Of a stretch of 36,754 nucleotides of DNA, positions 6,864 through 14,590 are shown in pieces. The stretch covers positions 1-36,754 of the forward strand of contig JAZRZP010000044.1 of assembly GCA_045601425.1 (NCBI GenBank), given 5' to 3'. This DNA comes from UBA1219 sp045601425 (GTDB lineage: Bacteria; Bacteroidota; Bacteroidia; Bacteroidales; P3). The position numbers and the translations under genes are program-made. Under the pieces are notes generated by a model. The model did no database searches and had not been told where the DNA came from. It worked only from the letters and a program-made list of their open reading frames with translations. Every line of letters begins with the position of its first letter. The stretch's first letter is position 1.

Positions 6864-8237
6864 TCAGCCGAACAGTTTTCTGAAAACGCTGTCTATCGAG
6901 GCACACTCTACAATTTCGATGTTGTAACGGCTCTTGTCGAGAGCCTTGGCGTTGTATTTCGAAATGAATATGCGTTCGAAACCAATCTTGTCGGCTTCTG
7001 TAATACGCTGTTCCACGCGGTTCACAGGGCGTATCTCGCCCGACAGTCCCACCTCGGCGGCGAAGCAGTCTTTCGACGAAAGCGGGATGTCGATATTCGA
7101 CGAGAGTACCGAAGAAACCACGGCCAGATCGATGGCGGGGTCGCATACTTTTATTCCGCCGGCAATGTTCAGGAACACGTCCTTGGCACCGAGCTTGAAA
7201 CCGCAACGTTTCTCGAGTACCGCAAGCAGCATCGAAAGCCGCCTCAGGTCGAAGCCCGTTGCGGAGCGCTGCGGAGTGCCGTAAACCGCCGAGCTTACAA
7301 GCGACTGCACCTCTATCAGCATCGGACGCAGACCCTCGATGGTTGCCGAGATGGCCGTCCCGCTGAGGTCGGAATCGTGCTGCGAAAGAAGTATTTCCGA
7401 AGGGTTCACCACTTCGCGGAGCCCGCTGCCGTCCATCTCGAAAATGCCGAGTTCCGACGTTGAGCCGAAACGGTTCTTTATCGACCGCAGAATGCGGTAT
7501 CCGTAGTTGCGGTCGCCCTCGAACTGCAGCACGCAGTCAACTATGTGCTCCATGATTTTAGGACCGGCCAGACTTCCGTCCTTTGTTATGTGACCTATGA
7601 GAATCACCGGCACGCCCGTCGTTTTGGAAAAACGCTGGAATTCGGCCGTACATTCGCGTATTTGCGATATGCTTCCTGCCGAAGATTCTATAACGTCGGT
7701 GGATATTGTCTGAATGGAATCGACAACCACTATGTCGGGGCTGGAGGCTTCGATGTGCGAGAAAATCTGTTGCGTCGAGGTCTCTGAAACCACATAGCAT
7801 GCTTCGTTGTCGAGGTTTATGCGTTCGGCACGCATGCGTATCTGCTGTTCGCTTTCCTCGCCGCTCACGTAAAGCACCTTCCGGTTTCTTATTCCCAAAG
7901 CCACCTGCAGCAAGAGTGTCGATTTGCCGATTCCGGGTTCTCCGCCTATGAGTATGAGCGAGCCTTTCACCAATCCTCCGCCAAGCACGCGGTCGAATTC
8001 GGCACAGCTTGTCGGAATGCGTTCCTCTTCGCTGTAGCTTATCTGCCTTATGAGTTTCGGTGTGCTCTGCGAAGCCTGCTTCGCCGTTTTATCCCAACGG
8101 CTGTTGCTTCCGTCGTCGTGTTTCACCACCTCTTCCACAAAGGTGTTCCATTCTCCGCAGTGCGGACATTTCCCGAGCCACGACGATGATTGGGCTCCGC
8201 AGTTCTGACAATAATAAACGACTTTCGGTTTGGCCAT
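6864..8237 (-). CDS. radA: DNA repair protein RadA (Sms)
   Basis: A 457-residue RadA/Sms, a RecA-like ATPase that helps process recombination intermediates during repair. From the N-terminus it has a four-cysteine zinc finger (Cys10, 13, 24, 27), the Walker A motif GGEPGIGKST (98-107), the RadA signature KNRFG (254-258) and a C-terminal Lon-protease-like domain without peptidase function. Length matches the family. The ATG at 8237 is chosen; a TTG two codons upstream would add MS. It starts 11 nt after the porin stop and is the last gene of a minus-strand operon. Confidence 0.96.
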   Translation of the reverse strand: MAKPKVVYYCQNCGAQSSSWLGKCPHCGEWNTFVEEVVKHDDGSNSRWDKTAKQASQSTPKLIRQISYSEEERIPTSCAEFDRVLGGGLVKGSLILIGGEPGIGKSTLLLQVALGIRNRKVLYVSGEESEQQIRMRAERINLDNEACYVVSETSTQQIFSHIEASSPDIVVVDSIQTISTDVIESSAGSISQIRECTAEFQRFSKTTGVPVILIGHITKDGSLAGPKIMEHIVDCVLQFEGDRNYGYRILRSIKNRFGSTSELGIFEMDGSGLREVVNPSEILLSQHDSDLSGTAISATIEGLRPMLIEVQSLVSSAVYGTPQRSATGFDLRRLSMLLAVLEKRCGFKLGAKDVFLNIAGGIKVCDPAIDLAVVSSVLSSNIDIPLSSKDCFAAEVGLSGEIRPVNRVEQRITEADKIGFERIFISKYNAKALDKSRYNIEIVECASIDSVFRKLFG

Positions 8238-8248
8238 AGACAATAGTT

Positions 8249-9535
8249 TTAGAATCTGTAAATAAATGTCGCGTCAATACGGTTTGCATGTCCGTACCTA
8301 ACGCCGGTATCGGCATATATCAATTTTTGCCCGTATAGGTATTCGATTCCGCAAAGGCAGTATGGGGTGAATTTGTAGAAAGCATTTGCTGCAATGTAGT
8401 GCGAACTTTTGAAATCATCGGCGACAAGTATGCCGTCTTTCTTATAAAGGTGTGTATAACCGTAAACCAGCGAAGTCTGCACTTTTTCCGACCAATCATA
8501 ACTGCACGAAACATATCCTCCATAAGCGGGGACAGTCTCCAGTTGCCATTGGCCGATTTGTTCATCGTATATGCCGCCAAGATTTATGTCCAAGTCCGAC
8601 AAATCCTGTATGTATCGGGAAATTCCCTTTCCGTAAACCGTCTGTGTGGAAAAGGTAAGTTCAGGCACAGGCCTCCAGTTGCCGCTGAGCGACACTCCGT
8701 AACCGTAAGCGTGATGATTTTCCCCTTTGGTGCCACTTTCGGGCGGTACGCCGAGATTCAGCACTCTGGTCCAGTAGCTTATTCTGCGGCAAATAGCACC
8801 CAACTGCACATGACCGTGATTTCCGCTTAACTTCACATAGCCGGCAAGGTCGGGAAGGTCGAGATAATCGGGTTGTATTCCTTCGTCTTTAAAACTGGAT
8901 CCGATGGAATGCGGAGCTTCGGCAGAAACGCCGAAACGCCATTTCCCGCCGAAATCACGCGTGTAACCGACCAGCGTGTGTACGTTGGAAATCTGCGTGT
9001 TGGGACCTTGCAGGTCAACGGTGGCTGGACCAGCCTCCAAATCCATGAAGAACGAATATGTCTTTCCTATGGTAAATCCGTCGATGGAGATGTATGCCTG
9101 CGAAAGACGTATCTCGTCTTTGTCGCCGACCTGACTGCCCGAAAGACGCATATATGCGACGAACTTGTGACTGCCCACATAGCTTCTGGCTTTCAGGTGC
9201 ATCTCCGTACCCGTCACCGTGAAACCCATGTTGTTTGTATAATCGGTCGGGACGGAAATTGCCGAAGGGGCAAACGAGAAACCGTCAACAGCTCCGTTGA
9301 AATCGTAATAAGCGTTGAAGTGCAACGTACCCCCTATGCCGAGAGCAAACTTTCCTCTGCTTTCGGTGAACATGAACCGCGGATCGCCTATATCCTGATG
9401 AGCTTTCCTGAAATAACCCATCTCGGAATGGTATTCGGTATTCTTCTTCCCGTCAAGCGTATCGAAAGCCGGCACGACATTCTGTGCCACAGCAACCTGC
9501 ACGAAAAACATTGCAATAAGTACTGACTTTTTCAT
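8249..9535 (-). CDS. Outer-membrane porin, DcaP-like
   Basis: A 428-residue beta-barrel protein. A signal peptide (MKKSVLIAMFFVQVAVAQ) is followed by a barrel with alternating aromatic strands and a C-terminal phenylalanine (ATFIYRF) typical of outer-membrane barrels. The N-terminal barrel part (GTLHFNAYYDF, EMHLKARSYVG, QAYISIDGFTIGKTYSFFMD) resembles DcaP-type trimeric porins, which take up small anionic solutes; the exact substrate cannot be read. It lies between the DMT_6 gene and radA with short gaps (12 and 11 nt), so it is co-transcribed with them. A generic Bacteroidota porin is the alternative. Confidence 0.65.
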   Translation of the reverse strand: MKKSVLIAMFFVQVAVAQNVVPAFDTLDGKKNTEYHSEMGYFRKAHQDIGDPRFMFTESRGKFALGIGGTLHFNAYYDFNGAVDGFSFAPSAISVPTDYTNNMGFTVTGTEMHLKARSYVGSHKFVAYMRLSGSQVGDKDEIRLSQAYISIDGFTIGKTYSFFMDLEAGPATVDLQGPNTQISNVHTLVGYTRDFGGKWRFGVSAEAPHSIGSSFKDEGIQPDYLDLPDLAGYVKLSGNHGHVQLGAICRRISYWTRVLNLGVPPESGTKGENHHAYGYGVSLSGNWRPVPELTFSTQTVYGKGISRYIQDLSDLDINLGGIYDEQIGQWQLETVPAYGGYVSCSYDWSEKVQTSLVYGYTHLYKKDGILVADDFKSSHYIAANAFYKFTPYCLCGIEYLYGQKLIYADTGVRYGHANRIDATFIYRF

Positions 9536-9547
9536 AAAACGAGTGTT

Positions 9548-9904
9548 TCAATCCTTGAAAATGAAGAATACGGCGGCAACCATGCAGAGACATGCCCAGA
9601 GATAATTGAGTTTGAAGGGTTGTCCCATTATTATCATGGAAAACGGTATGAAAACCGTCAGCGAAATGGCTTCCTGAATTATTTTCAACTGGGGGAGCGA
9701 ATACACTTCCGAACCTATGCGGTTGGCCGGCACCTGTATCATGTATTCGAAAAAAGCTATGAGCCAGCTCACTATGGCTGCCACATACCAAGCCTTATTC
9801 GACATGTTTTTCAGATGGCCGTACCATGCGTACGTCATGAAACAGTTGGAAAGCACCAGCATCACGACGGAGATTACACGGGGATTAGTAATTATTTTCC
9901 ACAT
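9548..9904 (-). CDS. DMT_6 (DUF486) small membrane protein
   Basis: A 118-residue protein with four predicted membrane helices (about 10-28, 38-56, 68-90, 96-115). NCFMTYAWYGHLK near the start and AFFEYMIQVPANRIG in the middle are characteristic of the DMT_6/DUF486 family, a half-sized relative of drug/metabolite transporters that probably dimerises. Substrate unknown. Its start overlaps the end of cinA by 13 nt, so translation is likely coupled. Confidence 0.85.
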   Translation of the reverse strand: MWKIITNPRVISVVMLVLSNCFMTYAWYGHLKNMSNKAWYVAAIVSWLIAFFEYMIQVPANRIGSEVYSLPQLKIIQEAISLTVFIPFSMIIMGQPFKLNYLWACLCMVAAVFFIFKD

Positions 9905-11142
9905 TCTTCCTTAACGAGATTTAAAAGTTCCTTGAAAACGTTGTTTACCGTACGTTCCACCGTACGCAGGCGGTTGTTGCCCAACGAGAGTTTTCTGGTG
10001 ACGGTCTTGTGTTCCGAGCATATACCTATCCACACCGTACCCACCGGTTTTTCGGGTGTTCCGCCTCTGGGACCGGCGATGCCGGTTGTTGCCACAGCAT
10101 AGTCGCTGCCCGTAACCGAACGCACGCCTTCAACCATCTCCACTACTGTCTGTTCGCTCACCGCTCCGTATTTCTCGAGAGTCGAGTGTCGGACTCCTAT
10201 CATCTGCTCCTTCATATCGTTGGAGTAAACCACCGCTCCGCCCCTGTAATACTCCGAAGCTCCGGCAAGCTGGGTTATCTGCATGGCTATGGTGCCACCG
10301 GTGCAGCTTTCGGCCGTGGAAAGCGTCTTGCCCGATTTCTTCATCTGCATGGCCACGCATTCGGCAAGTGTCTCGCAGTCCTCGCCGACAATGTATTCTC
10401 CGGCAACGGAACGGAGTTCCTTCAAAGTTCCATCAAGCTGATTTTCAAGAGTTTTCCTGTCGGAGCCGTAGCAGGTGACACGCATTTTCACCATTCCGGC
10501 CTTGGGAAGATATGCCACCCTGACGTTCTCTGGCAGGGCAAGTTCCCATGGCTCCACCAAGTCGGACAGAAACGACTCGCCGATACCCTGAAAGAGTATG
10601 TTCTTTTTCAGAATGACACCGTCCTGCGACTTCTGCAGAAGTCTCGGTATTATGTATTCCGTCATCAGATATTGCATTTCGTCGGGTACGCCGGCCATGG
10701 AGGCAAGAATCTTGCCGTTTTTTTCGAACCACATTCCGGGTGCAGTCCCCATACGGTTCAACAGCACCTCGCAGCAACGCGGTACCAGTGCCTGACAACG
10801 GTTTACCGGAGTGAGTCCGTAACCGAGATTCTTAAGTATGCGTTCCACGTTCTCCAGACTTTCACGATGTTCCACCAACTCGCTGCCGTAGATTTCGCAC
10901 AACACTTTTTTCGTGATGTCGTCCTTGGTTGGTCCCAGCCCTCCCGTCATAAGTACCGCGTCCGACTTTGCGAACGACCGTGAAACGGCATCTTTTATGC
11001 TTTCTCCGTCATCGGAGACAGTGAGCACCTCCGTAACCTGAAAATTGTTTTCGGTAAGCAGTTGCGACATCCACGAGGCATTGGTGTTCACCACCTGTCC
11101 TATCAGCAGTTCATCTCCAATGGATATTATGCTAACTTTCAT
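9892..11142 (-). CDS. cinA: CinA family protein (nicotinamide-nucleotide amidohydrolase)
   Basis: A 416-residue two-domain CinA. The N-terminal molybdopterin-binding-like domain carries GDELLIGQVVNTNASW and TGGLGPTKDDIT. The C-terminal PncC-type amidohydrolase domain carries STAESCTGGTIA and ATTGIAGPRGGTPEKPVGT. PncC enzymes deamidate nicotinamide mononucleotide to recycle NAD by-products. Full length, no defects. It is the first gene of the operon, with a TACCTTTG promoter about 45 nt upstream (11187-11194). Confidence 0.95.
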   Translation of the reverse strand: MKVSIISIGDELLIGQVVNTNASWMSQLLTENNFQVTEVLTVSDDGESIKDAVSRSFAKSDAVLMTGGLGPTKDDITKKVLCEIYGSELVEHRESLENVERILKNLGYGLTPVNRCQALVPRCCEVLLNRMGTAPGMWFEKNGKILASMAGVPDEMQYLMTEYIIPRLLQKSQDGVILKKNILFQGIGESFLSDLVEPWELALPENVRVAYLPKAGMVKMRVTCYGSDRKTLENQLDGTLKELRSVAGEYIVGEDCETLAECVAMQMKKSGKTLSTAESCTGGTIAMQITQLAGASEYYRGGAVVYSNDMKEQMIGVRHSTLEKYGAVSEQTVVEMVEGVRSVTGSDYAVATTGIAGPRGGTPEKPVGTVWIGICSEHKTVTRKLSLGNNRLRTVERTVNNVFKELLNLVKEECGK

Positions 11143-11186
11143 ATTTTAAACCAATTACACTTATTCAAATTAAATAAAACGCTTTG

Positions 11187-11194
11187 CAAAGGTA
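11187..11194 (-). promoter_or_regulatory. cinA promoter, -7 box
   Basis: TACCTTTG on the minus strand, about 45 nt upstream of the cinA start. It should drive cinA, the DMT_6 gene, the porin and radA. Confidence 0.65.
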
Positions 11195-11304
11195 CGTTTT
11201 TTTGAACGATTTTGAAAAAAAACATTAAATCGGGACGTTATTTTTCAATATTTTTCCATAGGTTTATGAAAAAAAACAGACAGATACGACATCTTTTGTC
11301 ACAT

Positions 11305-11334
11305 ATAAAAAGGTGTGCCATTTCGTGACACACC
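11305..11334 (-). terminator. Terminator after SUMF1-like gene A
   Basis: On the minus strand GGTGTG pairs with CACACC (plus TCA..TGG inside) and is followed by TTTTTAT. This is a good intrinsic terminator 27 nt after the stop at 11362. Confidence 0.75.
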
Positions 11335-11361
11335 CTCTGTTTTTCTATTTTCCTACGTTTT

Positions 11362-12192
11362 TTATGGAACTAAAACCAACCGCAAGCCGACGCTAGGGTA
11401 GCGGTCGTCTGGGATGCTGTTGTTGCGATACGACACACGGCAACACCTCGCATTGCTGTCCCAACTGCCCCCGCGAAGCACGCGGTAAGAACCGTCCTCT
11501 GGTCCAATAGGATTGGTCTGTGAAATGTCGGCGTAGTCTCCATACCAGTCCTGACACCACTCCAATACGTTACCGCTCATGTCGTAGAGCCATAATTCGT
11601 TGGGTTTCTTTGTCTTTACGGGATTGGACTCGTTGAAGCTATTGTATCCATACCACGCCACTTCGTCAGGATCGTTGCTACCGGCGTATTTGTAGCCACT
11701 GCTCTTGTTCCCTTCACGGGCGGCGTATTCCCATTCCGCCTCGGTTGGCAGACGGAAAGTCTTGCCCGTAAACTGGTTCAGCCTGCTTATGAATTCCTGG
11801 CAGTCGTTCCAGCTTACACTTTCCACTGGCAGGTCGATGCCATTGTGGTAACTCGGGTTGTTGCCCATCACCGCCTGCCACAGTTCCTGTGTCACCTCGG
11901 TCTCTCCCATACAGAAGTTGGATACGGTTACCTTGTGGGCTGGTTTTTCGTTGTCCAATGCATCGCTGTCCTGTTCTTCTGTAGCCCCCATGGTGAAGGT
12001 GCCGCCCTGCACGGGTATCATTGTGAAAGACACACCGTTCACGGTGAATGTTACGGGGCCAAATCCAATCTGCCCATCATAGTTGTTTAATCCCAACCTC
12101 TCCTTGCTATCATCTTCATCGCTGCATGAAGACACCGCAATCATGCAGAATGACAACATGACCACGCACATAATCTCAAATACTTTTTTCAT
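11362..12192 (-). CDS. SUMF1/FGE-like lipoprotein A
   Basis: A 276-residue lipoprotein (MKKVFEIMC..., lipobox VSSC) with a formylglycine-generating-enzyme (SUMF1) fold. Motifs are GGTFTMGAT, FCMGETEVTQELWQAVMG, FRLPTEAEWEYAA, YDMSGNVLEWCQDWYG and RVLRGGSW, then GLRLVLV. In true FGE two cysteines bind copper for sulfatase activation. Here the first position (after RGGSW) is not cysteine and only the ARCC region keeps one, so catalysis is doubtful; a binding or scaffolding role is more likely. An upstream in-frame extension to 12258 is rejected because it places non-signal sequence before the signal peptide. Close paralog of the gene at 12527-13342. Confidence 0.85.
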   Translation of the reverse strand: MKKVFEIMCVVMLSFCMIAVSSCSDEDDSKERLGLNNYDGQIGFGPVTFTVNGVSFTMIPVQGGTFTMGATEEQDSDALDNEKPAHKVTVSNFCMGETEVTQELWQAVMGNNPSYHNGIDLPVESVSWNDCQEFISRLNQFTGKTFRLPTEAEWEYAAREGNKSSGYKYAGSNDPDEVAWYGYNSFNESNPVKTKKPNELWLYDMSGNVLEWCQDWYGDYADISQTNPIGPEDGSYRVLRGGSWDSNARCCRVSYRNNSIPDDRYPSVGLRLVLVP

Positions 12193-12292
12193 TGTTACAA
12201 AATTTAAAGCGGGTTCCATAAATCTCAATTTCAACTTTCTGAACAGGCCGGAACCCATTGACCATTCAGTTTGCCTTGATGTTTTCAGACTG

Positions 12293-12300
12293 CAAAGTTA
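12293..12300 (-). promoter_or_regulatory. Promoter of SUMF1-like gene A, -7 box
   Basis: TAACTTTG on the minus strand, about 100 nt upstream of the start at 12192. The whole leader from here to the ATG is repeated upstream of the second copy (13343-13449), so the duplication included the promoter. Confidence 0.7.
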
Positions 12301-12380
12301 CACATTTTTTTTCATATAGCCATCATTTTTACTGATTTTTTTGCAATATACGTATCTAAATATCTCTTATTTCCCGTCTC

Positions 12381-12410
12381 GACTTTTCTTCCTACAGTTG
12401 AAGAAAAGTC
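12381..12410. terminator. Perfect 11-bp hairpin between the SUMF1-like genes
   Basis: GACTTTTCTTC pairs perfectly with GAAGAAAAGTC around the loop CTACAGTT. It lies between the end of gene B and the promoter of gene A. There is no T-tract on the minus strand, so it may be a transcript end or a protein-binding palindrome. Confidence 0.5.
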
Positions 12411-12493
12411 TGCAAAAGAAAACCGCCGCGGAAAAGTTTTTCATGTTACGTCACGTGCGTGCGGAGCATTGCAAACCGCATGCAGCTCCACTC

Positions 12494-12532
12494 CACTGAA
12501 AACTTTTCCTTTTTGGGGAAACGTTTTCAGTG
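12494..12532 (-). terminator. Hairpin overlapping the stop of SUMF1-like gene B
   Basis: CACTGAAAAC and GTTTTCAGTG pair over 10 bp, with a further inner TTTCC/GGAAA. The right arm includes the last codon and the stop of gene B. It lacks a clear T-tract on either side. Confidence 0.5.
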
Positions 12533-13342
12533 AACTAAAACCAAGCGCAGACCGCTGTAGTCGTTGGGGTTTACCGGGCTATTGTGGCCACGAGCCGACA
12601 CACGGCAGTACCCAGCACTGATGCTCCAACCTCCACCGCGAATCACGCGGCGAGAACCGTCCTCTGACCCAGTAGGATTGGCTTGTGAAGTGCCGGTGTA
12701 GTCTCCATACCAGTCCTGACACCATTCCCATACGTTGCCGCTCATGTCGTAGAGTCCGAGTTCGTTGGGTTCCTTTGTCTTTACGGGATTGGTCTTGCTG
12801 TCGCTGTTGCTGTTATACCACGCCACTATGTCAACATCATTACTGCCGGCATATTTGTAGCCTTTGCTCTTGTTTCCGCCACGGGCGGCGTATTCCCATT
12901 CCGCCTCGGTGGGTAGACGGAATGTCTTGCCCGTAATCTGGTTCAGCTTGCTTATGAATTCTTGGCAGTCTTCCCAGCTTACACTTTCCATTGGCAGGTT
13001 GCTACCCTCGAATGACCCTGGGTTGCTGCCCATCACCGCCTGCCACAGTTCCTGCGTCACCTCGGTTTCGCCTATGTGGTAGTCGGAAAGGGTAACCTCG
13101 TGGGTCGGTTTTTCGTCATTTTTCGCATCGCTGTCCTGCTCTGAGGTAGCTCCCATGGTGAAGGTGCCGCCCTGCACGGGTATCATCCTAAACGAAACAT
13201 CTTTCACGGTGAATGTCACAAATTCTGGTTCAATCTGCCCACCTCCGTTGTTTACTTCTGGTTGCTCCTCGCTGCATGAAGACACCGCAATCATACTGAA
13301 TGACAACATGGCCACGCACATAATCTCAAATACTTTTTTCAT
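12527..13342 (-). CDS. SUMF1/FGE-like lipoprotein B
   Basis: A 271-residue paralog of gene A with nearly the same signal peptide (MKKVFEIMCVAML..., lipobox VSSC). Core motifs GGTFTMGAT, IGETEVTQELWQAVMG, FRLPTEAEWEYAARGG and YDMSGNVWEWCQDWYG are kept. The C-terminal segment reads RVIRGGGWSISAGYCRVSARG, so again only one of the two FGE copper cysteines is present. The spacer after the lipid cysteine differs from gene A and is shorter. Each copy has its own promoter, so they can be regulated separately. Probably a surface or periplasmic binding protein; no sulfatase gene is in the window. Confidence 0.85.
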   Translation of the reverse strand: MKKVFEIMCVAMLSFSMIAVSSCSEEQPEVNNGGGQIEPEFVTFTVKDVSFRMIPVQGGTFTMGATSEQDSDAKNDEKPTHEVTLSDYHIGETEVTQELWQAVMGSNPGSFEGSNLPMESVSWEDCQEFISKLNQITGKTFRLPTEAEWEYAARGGNKSKGYKYAGSNDVDIVAWYNSNSDSKTNPVKTKEPNELGLYDMSGNVWEWCQDWYGDYTGTSQANPTGSEDGSRRVIRGGGWSISAGYCRVSARGHNSPVNPNDYSGLRLVLVH

Positions 13343-13441
13343 TGTTTCAAAATTTAAAGCGGGTTCCATAAATCTCAATTTCAGCTTTCTGAACAGGCCG
13401 AACCCATTGACCATTCAGTCTGCCTTGATGTTTTCAGACTG

Positions 13442-13449
13442 CAAAGTTA
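13442..13449 (-). promoter_or_regulatory. Promoter of SUMF1-like gene B, -7 box
   Basis: TAACTTTG on the minus strand, about 100 nt upstream of the start at 13342, in a leader nearly identical to that of gene A. Confidence 0.7.
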
Positions 13450-13597
13450 CACATTTTTTCCGATATAGTGTGCATACCATCCTTAATTTTCCTTTTTCAA
13501 ACACTAAACAATTGTAAACAAACAATATACAAGCATTCATAACACATTGATTTCGCCCTGAATTTCAATTTTTTCCACGCATTTGAAAAATTTTGTG

Positions 13598-13605
13598 TAT
13601 CTTTG
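13598..13605 (+). promoter_or_regulatory. punA promoter, -7 box
   Basis: TATCTTTG 25 nt upstream of the ATG at 13631. Its position argues against an upstream start at 13583, which would lie inside the promoter. Confidence 0.7.
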
Positions 13606-13630
13606 CCGGATATTTCAAAAACCTCAAGAC

Positions 13631-14452
13631 ATGGACGAAAGAATAATGAAATTTCAGGAATCGGCCGGTTACATAAAGAGCAAAATCGACGAAACACCGT
13701 CTGTTGCAATAGTTCTGGGAAGCGGGTTGGGAAAACTCGCCGACAGGATTGAAAATCCCATTGTAATTCCATACAAAGAAATTCCCAACTTCAAAGTATC
13801 GACGGCGATAGGACACAAGGGCAACCTCATATACGGCACACTCGGCGGCAAGAAGGTGATTGCCATGCAGGGCCGTTTCCACTACTACGAAGGCTACAAC
13901 ATGCAGGAAGTCACCTTCCCCATACGCGTGTTCGCCACCCTTGGAGTGAAGATACTCTTCGTGTCGAATGCGGCAGGCGGCGTGAATCCCGATTTCCACA
14001 TCGGCGATCTGATGATAATAAAAGACCACATAAACATGCTGCCCAATCCGCTGATAGGCAAGAATATAGAAGAAATGGGGCCGCGTTTTCCCGACATGAC
14101 GCACGTCTATAGCACACGCATACGCAAATCGGCTTACGAAATTGCCGGCAAGATGGACATCAGCCTCAAGGAAGGTGTTTACATAGCAGGCACGGGCCCG
14201 TCGTACGAAACCCCGGCCGAATACCGCTATTTCACGGCAATAGGTGCCGATGCCGTCGGAATGTCGACAATTCCGGAAGTAATAGTGGCACGCCACTGCG
14301 GCCTTGAGATTTTCGGAATGTCGGTAATCACCAACGAAGCTCACTCCATCGACGAAAACACCTTCAACGACGGCGACGACGTGATAAAGGCCGCCGACAG
14401 GGCCGCCGACAAGATGAGCACACTCTTCACGAAAATCATAGAACAGCTCTGA
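13631..14452 (+). CDS. punA: Purine-nucleoside phosphorylase (trimeric PNP I)
   Basis: A 273-residue enzyme that splits purine nucleosides with phosphate into base and (deoxy)ribose-1-phosphate, for purine salvage. The phosphate-binding loop VLGSGLGKLA lies at about 28-37. GRFHYYEGYNMQEVTFPIRV, VSNAAGGVNP, GTGPSYETPAEYR and the base-contacting VITNEAHS near the C-terminus are all family signatures of the low-molecular-mass trimeric type. Length is normal. The start at 13631 is set by the promoter just upstream; an ATG five codons later is the alternative. A terminator follows at 14472. Confidence 0.95.
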   Translation: MDERIMKFQESAGYIKSKIDETPSVAIVLGSGLGKLADRIENPIVIPYKEIPNFKVSTAIGHKGNLIYGTLGGKKVIAMQGRFHYYEGYNMQEVTFPIRVFATLGVKILFVSNAAGGVNPDFHIGDLMIIKDHINMLPNPLIGKNIEEMGPRFPDMTHVYSTRIRKSAYEIAGKMDISLKEGVYIAGTGPSYETPAEYRYFTAIGADAVGMSTIPEVIVARHCGLEIFGMSVITNEAHSIDENTFNDGDDVIKAADRAADKMSTLFTKIIEQL

Positions 14453-14471
14453 CAATGAAACTGTGCACCGG

Positions 14472-14510
14472 AAAAGCGATATTGCGGGATATTTGCAGTA
14501 CCGCTTTTTT
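14472..14510 (+). terminator. Terminator after punA
   Basis: AAAAGCG..TATTGC pairs with GCAGTA.CGCTTTT with one mismatch and one G-U pair, and ends in TTTTTT. A good intrinsic terminator. Confidence 0.7.
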
Positions 14511-14527
14511 GTTTTTCGAAAAATTCG

Positions 14528-14535
14528 TATCTTTG
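14528..14535 (+). promoter_or_regulatory. oppC-like gene promoter, -7 box
   Basis: TATCTTTG about 56 nt upstream of the permease ATG, just after the punA terminator. Confidence 0.65.
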
Positions 14536-14590
14536 TGGTCTCCTCTTCAAAGAGAAAAAACAGGTTACAATACTGAAAACAAGGCATTTA

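Noticed and set aside
8873..9526. 217-codon frame on the plus strand opposite the porin
   Set aside because: Shadow of the porin gene, which has a signal peptide and a barrel C-terminus.
10009..10983. 324-codon frame on the plus strand opposite cinA
   Set aside because: It lies wholly inside cinA, whose motifs are clear; the translation shows no family features.
13565..14587. 340-codon frame on the minus strand opposite punA
   Set aside because: Shadow of punA; His/Tyr/Val-rich translation with no motif, and it runs across the punA promoter and terminator.
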